From the NCBI GenBank assembly GCA_934437985.1, contig CAKSBI010000016.1, positions 1-48,303 on the forward strand: a stretch of 48,303 bases of DNA. The letters are read 5' to 3'. Positions within the stretch are counted from its first letter, which is position 1. Each line of letters begins with the position of its first letter. This stretch comes from an uncultured Lachnospiraceae bacterium (GTDB lineage Bacteria > Bacillota > Clostridia > Lachnospirales > Lachnospiraceae). Under the pieces are notes generated by a model. The model had not been told where the DNA came from and ran no database searches. It saw nothing but the letters and a program-made list of their open reading frames with translations. The position numbers were made by a program, and so were the translations under genes. Positions 1 through 6,972 of the stretch are shown here, one piece after another.

Positions 1-16
1 TATTTCATAAATACAG

Positions 17-889
17 CTATATATTCTTCTTAGTCCATGCAAGCGCAAGTGAACCCGGTCCAATATGGCATGACACACTAAGTGACAGACAGTTAACAAC
101 TATACTTTTTATTCCCGGAAATGCTGCATATACTTCTTCCTGAAACTTATCAGCAGTCTCCCTGTCATATGTATATGCAATCTGAAGCTCATAATTATTG
201 CTTTCAAAGTCCTCCGGAAATCTTTCCTTAATGTCGCTCATTACCGCATCGATCATTGTACGCCTGGCAGCCCTGACGGAACGTGCCTTTGCATATGCGT
301 CAAGCTTACCGCCCTCTATCTTAAGTACCGGCTTGATACCAAGGATTGTAGCAAGTGCTGCTCCGGCAGGAGTTACCCTTCCTCCCTTTTTAAGATACTT
401 AAGCGTATCAACCATAATAAATATCATCGTATCACTCTTTGCCGCCTCAAGAAATTCCCTGATCTCCTCTGCCGACATACCTCTGCCCGCAAGCTCAATC
501 GCTTCCATAACGGACGCCTTCTGCGTAACTGATATTCTGTGATTATTAACAACCTGGACCTTACCTTCATATTCATCAGCAAGCATGATCGCAGTCTCAC
601 ATTCACCACTTAACCCGCTTGACATCGGAATATGAACCACCTCATCATATCCATCTGCAAACGCCTTATCCCACAGCTCAAGCACCGATCCGGCTGAAGG
701 CTGGCTGGTACTCACCGATACATTATCACCAAGCTTCCGGTAGAACTCATCCTGTGTTAATGTAATATCCTCAAAATATTCCTTACCCTCAATCAGAAAA
801 GGCATCGGCAACACATATATGCCAAGCTCCTTTCCCTCCTCCTGGGTAATACCACTATTACTGTCTGTTACAATCGCCACTCCTGACAT
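17..889 (-). CDS. DegV family fatty-acid-binding protein
   Basis: A 290-residue protein of the DegV/EDD-fold family, which binds a fatty acid between two lobes. FakB members present it to the kinase FakA for phospholipid synthesis. The N-terminus VAIVTDSNSG (residues 4-13), the family loop TSQPS (61-65) and GLSGECETA in the second lobe are visible, and the length is full. The reading frame extends upstream to 913. I place the start at the ATG at 889 because GGAGG (898-902) lies 8 nt before it and the upstream start would sit before that site. No fakA-like kinase is in the window, so the ligand and partner are unknown. prfC lies upstream on the same strand after 173 nt, so the gene may have its own promoter. 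Family assignment is firm; a role in fatty acid use is inferred from the family. Confidence 0.93.
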   Translation of the reverse strand: MSGVAIVTDSNSGITQEEGKELGIYVLPMPFLIEGKEYFEDITLTQDEFYRKLGDNVSVSTSQPSAGSVLELWDKAFADGYDEVVHIPMSSGLSGECETAIMLADEYEGKVQVVNNHRISVTQKASVMEAIELAGRGMSAEEIREFLEAAKSDTMIFIMVDTLKYLKKGGRVTPAGAALATILGIKPVLKIEGGKLDAYAKARSVRAARRTMIDAVMSDIKERFPEDFESNNYELQIAYTYDRETADKFQEEVYAAFPGIKSIVVNCLSLSVSCHIGPGSLALAWTKKNI

Positions 890-1062
890 GAAAACTTCCT
901 CCAAATCATTCACATATTAAATATCCCTAAGCATAATGATAGCACTAAAAATCACGCTTGCCAATGTATTCTTAATGTCTATAAAACGTGGTTTCTGATA
1001 CCATGTAAGGAAGCAATTACAACTATATTCTTATCATATACCGGAAGCATACTTTGGGCAGA

Positions 1063-2649
1063 TCAGTTATTACCAAATTCACTTAAAATAAGTCCCTCAT
1101 TACGGTCAAGCACGGTATTCACACTCCATGGATGTGTAAATAAAAGAAGCGGTCTCCCTTTAAGGTCACGTATCTTCTTGGTATCTGAGGTCACCGACAA
1201 AGCAGCAACATCAATATCATCATTTTCAATCCACCTGATATGCTCGTATGGAAGCTGCTCCATACGAATCTCAACTCTGTATTCATTCTCAAGCCTGTAC
1301 TTGAGCACGTCAAACTGAAGCACACCAACAACTCCGGCAATAATCTCCTCCATACCGGTGTTAAACTCCTGGAATATCTGGACCGCACCCTCAAGCGCAA
1401 TCTGCTCAATTCCCTTAATAAACTGCTTACGCTTCATAGTGTCCACCTGGCGTATCCTTGCGAAATGCTCCGGGGCAAATGTCGGTATTCCCGCATATGC
1501 GAACTGATTCTTTGGCATACAGATAGTATCACCAATTGCAAATATGCCCGGATCAAACACACCGATAATATCCCCGGCATAAGCCTCTTCCACATGCTTC
1601 CGCTCCTGCGCCATCATCTGCTGTGGCTGGGTAAGCCTGAGCTTACGTCCGCCCTGCACATGATATACCTCTTCGTCTGCACTAAACTTGCCGGAGCATA
1701 TTCTCATAAAAGCAATACGGTCTCTGTGCGCCTTATTCATGTTCGCCTGTATCTTGAATACAAATGCCGAAAAATCTTCACTGAACGGATCAATAACTCC
1801 GGCATTACTCTCACGCGGAAGCGGTGATGTTGTCATGTTAAGAAAATGCTGCAAAAATGTTTCCACGCCAAAATTAGTAAGGGCAGAACCGAAAAATACA
1901 GGTGAAAGCTCTCCATTCTGTATTCTTTCAAGGTCAAATTCATCACTTGCACCATCAAGCAGCTCAATGTCCTCGATCAACTTTTCATGAAGCTCCCTGG
2001 TAAGGAGCTCATCAAGCCCTGCATCACCAACCCTTGCCTCTACCACCTCGGTCTTGTGGCCATTATCACCCTGAATGAATCTTGATATAACCTCAGTCTG
2101 TCTGTCATACACGCCCTTAAAGCTCTTACCCGAACCGATAGGCCAGTTAACAGGGCATGTCCTTATTCCAAGCACTGTCTCAATCTCATCAATAAGCTCA
2201 AACGGATCATTTGCCTCACGGTCCATCTTATTAATAAATGTAAATATAGGTATATGTCTCATCACACATACCTTGAAAAGCTTGATCGTCTGTGCCTCAA
2301 CACCCTTAGAACCATCAATTACCATAACTGCAGAATCTGCTGCCATAAGTGTACGGTACGTATCCTCTGAAAAATCCTGATGTCCGGGTGTATCAAGGAT
2401 ATTGATACATTTACCGTCATATTCAAACTGCATAACCGAAGAAGTTACAGAGATACCTCTCTCCTTCTCAATCTCCATCCAGTCAGACACAGCGTGCTTT
2501 GCAGCCTTACGCCCCTTAACGCTTCCCGCCAGGTTAATCGCCCCTCCATATAGAAGGAACTTCTCTGTCAGTGTAGTCTTACCTGCATCCGGATGGGAAA
2601 TAATTGCAAATGTTCTTCTTCTGTTAATCTCTTCTTTCAAACTGCCCAT
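1063..2649 (-). CDS. prfC: Peptide chain release factor 3 (RF3 GTPase)
   Basis: A 528-residue translational GTPase matching the usual RF3 length. RF3 binds the ribosome after stop-codon hydrolysis and recycles RF1/RF2. The G1 motif SHPDAGKTT is at residues 18-26, followed by the RF3-type LTEKFLLYGGAI. G3 DTPGH (about 84-88) and G4 NKMD (about 140-143) follow, then EF-Tu domain 2-like and the RF3 C-terminal domain with the FQEFNTG and VGVLQFDVLKYRL stretches. The SHPDAGKTT form separates it from EF-G and TypA. The ATG at 2649 has a GAGGA site 9 nt upstream. It lies 92 nt downstream of miaB, and that gap holds one copy of a dispersed 30-bp repeat. The downstream gap to degV (890-1062) shows no convincing terminator. 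Confidence 0.96.
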   Translation of the reverse strand: MGSLKEEINRRRTFAIISHPDAGKTTLTEKFLLYGGAINLAGSVKGRKAAKHAVSDWMEIEKERGISVTSSVMQFEYDGKCINILDTPGHQDFSEDTYRTLMAADSAVMVIDGSKGVEAQTIKLFKVCVMRHIPIFTFINKMDREANDPFELIDEIETVLGIRTCPVNWPIGSGKSFKGVYDRQTEVISRFIQGDNGHKTEVVEARVGDAGLDELLTRELHEKLIEDIELLDGASDEFDLERIQNGELSPVFFGSALTNFGVETFLQHFLNMTTSPLPRESNAGVIDPFSEDFSAFVFKIQANMNKAHRDRIAFMRICSGKFSADEEVYHVQGGRKLRLTQPQQMMAQERKHVEEAYAGDIIGVFDPGIFAIGDTICMPKNQFAYAGIPTFAPEHFARIRQVDTMKRKQFIKGIEQIALEGAVQIFQEFNTGMEEIIAGVVGVLQFDVLKYRLENEYRVEIRMEQLPYEHIRWIENDDIDVAALSVTSDTKKIRDLKGRPLLLFTHPWSVNTVLDRNEGLILSEFGNN

Positions 2650-2696
2650 TACTGTTAATCCTCATTTCTGTTATATTTGAATTATATTATTATGTT

Positions 2697-2726
2697 GTGG
2701 GATTATCATTCCACTTTTATGCTCAT
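2697..2726 (+). repeat. Dispersed 30-bp intergenic repeat, copy 1
   Basis: These 30 bases match the minus strand of 34137-34166 at 28 of 30 positions. They lie between miaB and prfC. The first 18 bases form a small imperfect hairpin (GTGG...CCAC arms). Two near-identical intergenic copies 31 kb apart suggest a dispersed repeat family rather than chance. No function is known to me. Confidence 0.6.
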
Positions 2727-2741
2727 TATTGCAGTCTCCGC

Positions 2742-4166
2742 TCACACCATTCTACCAATGTAGTAAAAGCCTTTACATTCATCAAGGCTTACATTGACTG
2801 TCTGTCCGATAAGTGATGAATCTCCCGGGAAATGAACAACCGTGTTGTTGCCAAGTCTTCCTGTCACCATAGTATCATCATGCGTATTCATCTCTTCAAC
2901 AAGCACAGGTTCAACACGCCCCTGCATTCTCTTCGTACGCTCCGCTGCCGTATCCTGTACAACTGCAAGAAGCTTATTGAATCTTCTTGTCATATCTTCT
3001 TCCGAAACCTGTCCCTCCATAGAAGCTGCCGGCGTACCTGTCCTTTTTGAATACTGGAATGTAAATGCACTGTCAAAGCCGGCCTTACGGACAACATCCA
3101 GAGTCTCCTCAAGGTCATCATCTTCCTCGCCCGGAAATCCGACAATTATATCAGTTGTTATTGATACATCAGGCATTGCCTTCTTAATCCTGTCAACAAG
3201 ATCAAGGTACTGCTCTTTAGTATAATGTCTGTTCATTGCCTTAAGTATACGGCTGCTTCCCGACTGCAGTGGAAGATGGATGTGCTTACATATCTTATCA
3301 GAAGACGCCATCACCTCAATAAGATCATCAGACAGATCCTTCGGATGTGGTGTCATAAACCTTATTCTCTCAAGCCCCTGAATCTCCTCTATCATTTTAA
3401 GGAGTTCTGCAAATGTCACCTTATTTTCAAGTGTCCTGCCATATGAATTGACATTTTGCCCTAACAGCATTATCTCCTTAACACCATCAGCCACAAAGCT
3501 TTCAATCTCACGGATAATATCACGCGGCTCCCTGCTTCTCTCACGTCCACGGACATATGGAACAATACAGTAGCTGCAGAAGTTATTACAGCCATACATT
3601 ATATTAACTCCTGCCTTAAATGTATATTTCCTCTCAATAGGAAGATCTTCAACAATCTCCCTTGCTTCCTTCCATATATCAATAATCTGGTGTCCCTGCG
3701 TAAGCCTTGTATACAAAAGCTCAGCAAGCTTATATATATTGTGTGTACCAAATACAATATCTACAAATCTGTATGACTTCCTGATCTTATCAATAACATG
3801 CTCCTCCTGCATCATACATCCGCAGAGAGCAATAAGCATATTGCCATCTCTTTTACGCTTAATTGTCTTAAGCTGTCCAAGCCGTCCATACACTCTCTCA
3901 TTAGCATTCTCCCTGACAGTACATGTATTATACAGCACAAAATCTGCATCCTCTGTATCAACGCTTTTAAATCCAATCTCCTCCAGCGTTGCAATTATCC
4001 GCTCCGAGTCATGAAAATTCATCTGGCACCCAAATGTAAAAATTCCACATGTGAGCGGCCTCCCAATCTCCTCCTGCTTTTTAAGAACCCACTCCCTGCA
4101 AAGCTCCATATAATATCTTTGTCTTGCAGATTCATTTTCAGGTATATTATTAACAACCTCGCCCAT
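2742..4166 (-). CDS. miaB: tRNA-2-methylthio-N6-dimethylallyladenosine synthase MiaB
   Basis: A 474-residue radical-SAM methylthiotransferase that adds a 2-methylthio group to i6A37 in tRNAs reading UNN codons. It shows the three-domain plan: an N-terminal UPF0004 domain with auxiliary-cluster cysteines near 47 (FGCQMN), 82 (NTCTVRENA) and 117 (CGCMMQ); the radical-SAM motif CNNFCSYC (C193, C197, C200) with YVRGRERSR; and a C-terminal TRAM domain. The FGCQMNFHDSE and NTCTVRENAN signatures favour MiaB over MtaB, whose likely paralogue is at 26689-28005. The extension of about 35 residues before the first domain is common in Clostridia. The ATG at 4166 has GGAG 9 nt upstream, and a sigma-A-like promoter lies about 80 nt upstream (4246-4275). 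Confidence 0.95.
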   Translation of the reverse strand: MGEVVNNIPENESARQRYYMELCREWVLKKQEEIGRPLTCGIFTFGCQMNFHDSERIIATLEEIGFKSVDTEDADFVLYNTCTVRENANERVYGRLGQLKTIKRKRDGNMLIALCGCMMQEEHVIDKIRKSYRFVDIVFGTHNIYKLAELLYTRLTQGHQIIDIWKEAREIVEDLPIERKYTFKAGVNIMYGCNNFCSYCIVPYVRGRERSREPRDIIREIESFVADGVKEIMLLGQNVNSYGRTLENKVTFAELLKMIEEIQGLERIRFMTPHPKDLSDDLIEVMASSDKICKHIHLPLQSGSSRILKAMNRHYTKEQYLDLVDRIKKAMPDVSITTDIIVGFPGEEDDDLEETLDVVRKAGFDSAFTFQYSKRTGTPAASMEGQVSEEDMTRRFNKLLAVVQDTAAERTKRMQGRVEPVLVEEMNTHDDTMVTGRLGNNTVVHFPGDSSLIGQTVNVSLDECKGFYYIGRMV

Positions 4167-4245
4167 AGCCCCGGTCTCCTTTTCTTTTCCATACTAAAAA
4201 TGTAATTATCCATAATATATACCGTAGCAGTACATAATCTTTTTA

Positions 4246-4275
4246 ATTTTATGACATTACGTGGGGTATTGTCAA
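4246..4275 (-). promoter_or_regulatory. Putative sigma-A promoter of miaB-prfC
   Basis: On the minus strand TTGACA (4270-4275) and TAAAAT (4246-4251) are separated by 18 bases, upstream of the miaB start at 4166. It lies in the 261-bp divergent region shared with the antiporter promoter. Sequence match only. Confidence 0.55.
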
Positions 4276-4365
4276 CTTTTCGTGCATAGACCTGCATTAT
4301 TTTTAACCGCCTTCATCTATTTCTGCTGTTTCTGCTGTTTCCGCTATTACTCACACCTGTTATCC

Positions 4366-4395
4366 TTGACATACATTACCAACACTGTCTATAAT
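4366..4395 (+). promoter_or_regulatory. Putative sigma-A promoter of the CaCA antiporter
   Basis: TTGACA (4366-4371) and TATAAT (4390-4395) are both perfect consensus hexamers with an 18-base spacer. They lie 32 nt before the TTG start at 4428, with AGGAGG (4414-4419) between. A short direct repeat of TTTCTGCTG precedes the -35 near 4319-4342. Confidence 0.75.
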
Positions 4396-4427
4396 AAGTA
4401 GCAATACGATTTTAGGAGGCAGCCATT

Positions 4428-5429
4428 TTGGAATATATTTTAACCCTTACCCCATTAGCACCTTATGTTATTCTGTTTATAGGTTTTTTCTTCCTGATAA
4501 AAGGTGCCGATATGTTTGTCGACGGATGTTCTGCAATTGCAGCAATATTCCATATACCTTCGATTATAATAGGACTCACTATTGCTGCCCTCGGCACAAG
4601 TGCCCCTGAAGCTGCAGTCAGTATTACTTCTTCTATTAAAGGAGCCAATGCAATGGCTGTCAGTAACGTAATTGGTTCTAACATTTTTAATCTGCTTGTC
4701 GTAATCGGACTATGTTCAGTTGTGAAACCCCTGTTAGTGTCATCAACTATAATCAAACGTGATTATCCAATTTGTATAGCGGTTACAATATTTATGCTGT
4801 TATTATGTGTTGACTTTTTCACAGATAAACTGAATCCCGGAAATATATCAAGGGCAGATGGTATCATTTTGCTTGTATTATTTGCAGCATATATTGCACT
4901 GCTTATACATGATACCCTTAAGGAGCGCAAGGCCGGTAATACCGGTATGGAAGAGTCCGCAGCCAGACTTTCGGCATGGAAAAGTACATTGTACATTATA
5001 ATTGGTGCATTAGCGATTGCTGCCGGTGGCGAATTCGTGGTAGACAGCGCCACTGCAATTGCCGAATCATTCAACCTGTCAGCTACCCTTATCGGACTTA
5101 CAATAGTTGCACTTGGAACGTCACTCCCTGAGCTGGTTACTTCAATTGTTGCCGCCTGCAAGGGAGAAAATGATATGGCGGTCGGTAATGTTGTCGGCTC
5201 AAATATATTCAACATTTTATTCGTCCTTGGCGGGGCGGCTGCGATCAGTCCAATCAATCTTGCCACAGTTACCAACCCCTTATTTACCGTGTATGATATG
5301 ATCATACTCTTTGTATTTACGATTATCGTATATATATTCATTCTGTTAAGAAAGGATGTAAGCAGGTTAGAGGGCGCATTTATGTTCTTTATGTACCTTG
5401 GATATCTGGCATATATCATTATGCGATAA
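4428..5429 (+). CDS. CaCA family calcium/sodium (or proton) antiporter, YrbG-like
   Basis: A 333-residue integral membrane exchanger with two homologous Na_Ca_ex halves. Each carries the ion-binding alpha repeat: ALGTSAPEAAVS followed by GSNIFNLLVV in the first half, and ALGTSLPELVTS followed by GSNIFNILFVLG in the second. The conserved acidic residues (E in SAPEA and SLPEL) that bind the cation are present. About ten hydrophobic segments are split by a charged loop near residues 155-180. It probably exports Ca2+ using a Na+ or H+ gradient; the coupling ion cannot be read from sequence. The start is TTG, fixed by AGGAGG 8 nt upstream; the next ATG would remove part of the first membrane helix. 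It is monocistronic, with its own promoter and a hairpin terminator. Confidence 0.92.
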   Translation: MEYILTLTPLAPYVILFIGFFFLIKGADMFVDGCSAIAAIFHIPSIIIGLTIAALGTSAPEAAVSITSSIKGANAMAVSNVIGSNIFNLLVVIGLCSVVKPLLVSSTIIKRDYPICIAVTIFMLLLCVDFFTDKLNPGNISRADGIILLVLFAAYIALLIHDTLKERKAGNTGMEESAARLSAWKSTLYIIIGALAIAAGGEFVVDSATAIAESFNLSATLIGLTIVALGTSLPELVTSIVAACKGENDMAVGNVVGSNIFNILFVLGGAAAISPINLATVTNPLFTVYDMIILFVFTIIVYIFILLRKDVSRLEGAFMFFMYLGYLAYIIMR

Positions 5430-5456
5430 ACAATAATCCATATGCTATTAACTAAA

Positions 5457-5490
5457 GAATGCCACATCGTGAACTGATGCGGCATTCTTC
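5457..5490 (+). terminator. Hairpin terminator after the antiporter
   Basis: A 12-bp stem with one mismatch (GAATGCC... and ...GGCATTC arms, 5457-5468 and 5476-5487) around a 7-nt loop, followed by a short T-rich stretch. It lies 28 nt after the antiporter stop. The run of T is interrupted, so efficiency is uncertain. Confidence 0.6.
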
Positions 5491-5528
5491 ATTATGGTTA
5501 TCTTCCCTTCATAAGTTATCTTATCTTC

Positions 5529-5694
5529 CTAGTATAACGATTTCTTAATAACCGGACTTTTTACGCTGAATATTTTTGTGAGTGTGCTATTCTAAAAACG
5601 CAGGCGTAGCGGGCTACGCTGAGGCTTTTAGGATAGTACAATCGCGAAAATAGACAAGTAATAAAGTCCAGTTAATTAAAAATCGTTATACTAG
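5529..5694. repeat. 166-bp imperfect palindromic element
   Basis: The outer arms are a perfect 15-bp inverted repeat (CTAGTATAACGATTT at 5529-5543 and its complement at 5680-5694). Imperfect pairing continues inward over another ~20 bp, and a central hairpin has GCGTAGC/GCTACGC arms (5604-5610, 5613-5619) inside longer TCTAAAA/TTTTAGGA arms. It lies in the 430-base gene-poor stretch between the antiporter and the Xre gene and contains no credible ORF. It resembles a MITE-like or REP-like non-autonomous element, or a long RNA stem. It does not match an element I can name. Confidence 0.7.
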
Positions 5695-5707
5695 TACATC
5701 GTTTCGT

Positions 5708-5757
5708 AAATAACTATACCAATCGGACTCTCAGACAAGTGAAAAGTGTAGTTATTT
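5708..5757. repeat. Imperfect inverted repeat of about 50 bp
   Basis: AAATAACTATAC (5708-5719) and GTGTAGTTATTT (5746-5757) are inverted copies with one mismatch around a 26-base centre. It lies 13 bases beyond the 166-bp palindrome and may belong to the same element or be a separate one. No function is evident. The rest of 5758-5859 shows nothing recognisable. Confidence 0.5.
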
Positions 5758-5859
5758 TGAAAACTATCTATCAGTAATCAGACTCCTGTTACTAATATTG
5801 CATGTTGATAATTCCACAAGATGCCCTCAGCAATATTCTGTACATATCCAATATATTGC

Positions 5860-6200
5860 TCAATCATCCTTCATACTGTTATATCCATCCACGACCATGC
5901 TTACAATCTTACGCTGATAATCTGTCAATGCAATGCCCTGAAATTCCTGATAAGAAGTCTCTCTTCCTCGTCAAGCATGCACTCTTCTCTTTCTATAATC
6001 CTGCAACGTATATCCGTTGCACCGATCAGGTAATCTACAGATGTATTAAAATATTCTGCCATATCGATCAGCAACCTGAAATCAGGAGTAGCAAGGTCAT
6101 TCTCATACTTGTGTATTGATTGCTGTGATACATGAAAACGTTCTGCCAGTTCCTGCTGGCTGAAACCATGTTCTTTCCTTAGCTTTTTAATATTCTCCAC
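5860..6200 (-). pseudogene. Xre family HTH transcriptional regulator, frameshifted at the 3' end
   Basis: The readable protein is 91 residues (5925-6200): an HTH_3 DNA-binding domain (KKLRKEHGFSQQELAERFHVSQQSIHKYEND, about residues 4-34, helix-turn-helix in the SQQELAERFHVSQQSI part) and a linker ending LLIRNFRALH. A tandem duplication of the five bases CAATG (5926-5935 on the plus strand) creates the early stop. Removing one copy restores 21 further residues (TDYQRKIVSMVVDGYNSM...) to a stop at 5860, giving 111 residues, the normal tail of such regulators. The start is GTG at 6200 with AGGAGG 7 nt upstream (6208-6213). DNA binding may survive; the lost tail could help dimerise. A perfect palindrome upstream suggests autoregulation. 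It sits just downstream of the truncated type III toxin. Confidence 0.75.
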
Positions 6201-6212
6201 CTGTACACCTCC

Positions 6213-6237
6213 TACTGCTAAATACAGTTTAGCAGTA
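6213..6237. promoter_or_regulatory. Operator-like palindrome upstream of the Xre gene
   Basis: Perfect 10-bp arms TACTGCTAAA (6213-6222) and TTTAGCAGTA (6228-6237) around a 5-base centre. The left arm touches the ribosome binding site of the Xre gene. A site of this size and symmetry is typical of dimeric Xre/Cro repressors, so negative autoregulation is likely (inference). Confidence 0.65.
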
Positions 6238-6253
6238 ATATCCGGTCAGGTGT

Positions 6254-6288
6254 AACAATAGTTTGATGTACCATTAACAACTATTGTT
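6254..6288. repeat. Second palindrome between the toxin and Xre genes
   Basis: Perfect 10-bp arms AACAATAGTT (6254-6263) and AACTATTGTT (6279-6288) around 15 bases. It could be a second regulator site or a weak A/T-rich stem-loop after the toxin; no T-run follows on the minus strand. Confidence 0.5.
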
Positions 6289-6326
6289 TATGACCTCTTT
6301 TCAACTCTATTCTACCCATATTCTAA

Positions 6327-6677
6327 TCATTCTAATACAATCGGAATCATTTTCTTAATATCCATAACCGAAAGAATATGCTTTACATCATCTTCTTCTG
6401 CTGCCACCCAAATATCTCCTTGCCCCATACTGTACTTCTTTGCCATCTCATAAACCAGATAGCATTCTTTATCGACATTTTTCCACGTCTTATGCTTCTC
6501 TTTCACTGAAGATAATGGAATCACGTACTTCCTGTCATTTTTTATTAGAATTCCTATGTATGGCTTATTCTCATAACCACTTGGCTTGTAATACACTTCT
6601 GAGCATGCATCATGCAGCTTTTTGAGGCAACTCTGGTCAATGTTAATAAATGTCAACTTTCCCTCTAGTGTAAACAT
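6327..6677 (-). CDS. ToxN/AbiQ-like type III toxin endoribonuclease, C-terminally truncated
   Basis: A 116-residue protein with the N-terminal core of the ToxN/AbiQ family, the endoribonuclease toxins of type III toxin-antitoxin systems. Visible family features are the opening strand FINIDQSCLKKLH, the NKPYIGILIKNDRKYVIPLSS stretch (about 37-57), the SSVKEKHK segment that aligns with the catalytic TSPK motif (Ser and Lys both present), and DIKKMIPI near the end, which aligns with the family's NNMIPVP. Family members are about 165-200 residues and continue with further helices; here the ORF stops five residues after MIPI, so the C-terminal part is missing and activity is doubtful. The ATG at 6677 has an AGGAG-type site about 8 nt upstream. 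Directly upstream lie a terminator and two RNA repeats, the type III antitoxin layout, which strongly supports the assignment. Confidence 0.8.
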   Translation of the reverse strand: MFTLEGKLTFINIDQSCLKKLHDACSEVYYKPSGYENKPYIGILIKNDRKYVIPLSSVKEKHKTWKNVDKECYLVYEMAKKYSMGQGDIWVAAEEDDVKHILSVMDIKKMIPIVLE

Positions 6678-6702
6678 AATACTGCTCCTTTGTATTTTAG
6701 GT

Positions 6703-6732
6703 TAAAAAATGTGGGAAGACTAAGCTTCCCAC
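6703..6732 (-). terminator. Terminator between antitoxin RNA repeats and toxin gene
   Basis: A perfect 8-bp stem (GTGGGAAG at 6711-6718 and CTTCCCAC at 6725-6732) with a 6-base loop. On the minus strand it is followed by ATTTTTT. In type III systems a leaky terminator here sets the ratio of antitoxin RNA to toxin mRNA. Confidence 0.85.
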
Positions 6733-6735
6733 TAG

Positions 6736-6841
6736 TTAATGTTCATCTCTTTACGGATTGATTACCGAAGGTTAATGGAGACCTTCTTTAATGTTCATCT
6801 CTTCTATGGTTCAAGACCATAAGGTTAATTGAGACCTCTCT
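6736..6841 (-). ncRNA. Type III antitoxin RNA: two tandem ~53-nt repeats
   Basis: Read on the minus strand, unit 1 is 6841-6788 (54 nt) and unit 2 is 6787-6736 (52 nt). Both share AGGTCTC, ATTAACCTT and the 16-base ending AAGAGATGAACATTAA, while their middles differ. Each can fold a hairpin (GAAGGT/ACCTTC in unit 2, shorter in unit 1) whose loop CUC can pair with the downstream GAG, giving an H-type pseudoknot. The variable middles form their own stems (TATGGT/ACCATA in unit 1, CGG/CCG in unit 2), so structure is kept while sequence changes. Tandem pseudoknot repeats before a terminator and a ToxN-like gene are the hallmark of type III antitoxins, which bind and inhibit the toxin as RNA. A TATAAC/TATAG stretch just upstream (about 6842-6853) could be the -10; the -35 is weak. 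Confidence 0.78.
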
Positions 6842-6895
6842 ATAGTTATAACGAGAATGACTTAAGACCATGCGTCAGCTTCAACCGACACACAT

Positions 6896-6933
6896 AAAAA
6901 AGACCCAACCCCTTGTAAACAAAGGGCTGAGCC
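6896..6933 (-). terminator. Terminator of the giant secreted protein gene
   Basis: On the minus strand a long stem with some G-U pairs (GGCTCAGCCCTTTG and CAAGGGGTTGGGTC arms, TTTA loop) is followed by six T. It lies about 40 nt past the stop of the gene ending at 6973 and isolates it from the antitoxin RNA. Confidence 0.85.
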
Positions 6934-6972
6934 AATTAAGCAATCGATACTCAAATAGAATTTGATTACCCA

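Noticed and set aside
890..1062. Terminator between prfC and degV
   Set aside because: No stem with a T-run found; the small inverted stretches are too weak.
4319..4342. TTTCTGCTG short tandem repeat
   Set aside because: Only about two and a half units; too short to claim a function beyond noting it near the promoter.
4763..5485. Minus-strand ORF of 240 codons over the antiporter
   Set aside because: Antisense of a membrane protein; the plus strand has both CaCA repeats, promoter, ribosome site and terminator.
6736..6841. Antitoxin repeats read as a CRISPR or direct-repeat transposon end
   Set aside because: Only two units, each about 53 nt with no spacer, with internal pairing and a terminator leading into a ToxN-like gene.
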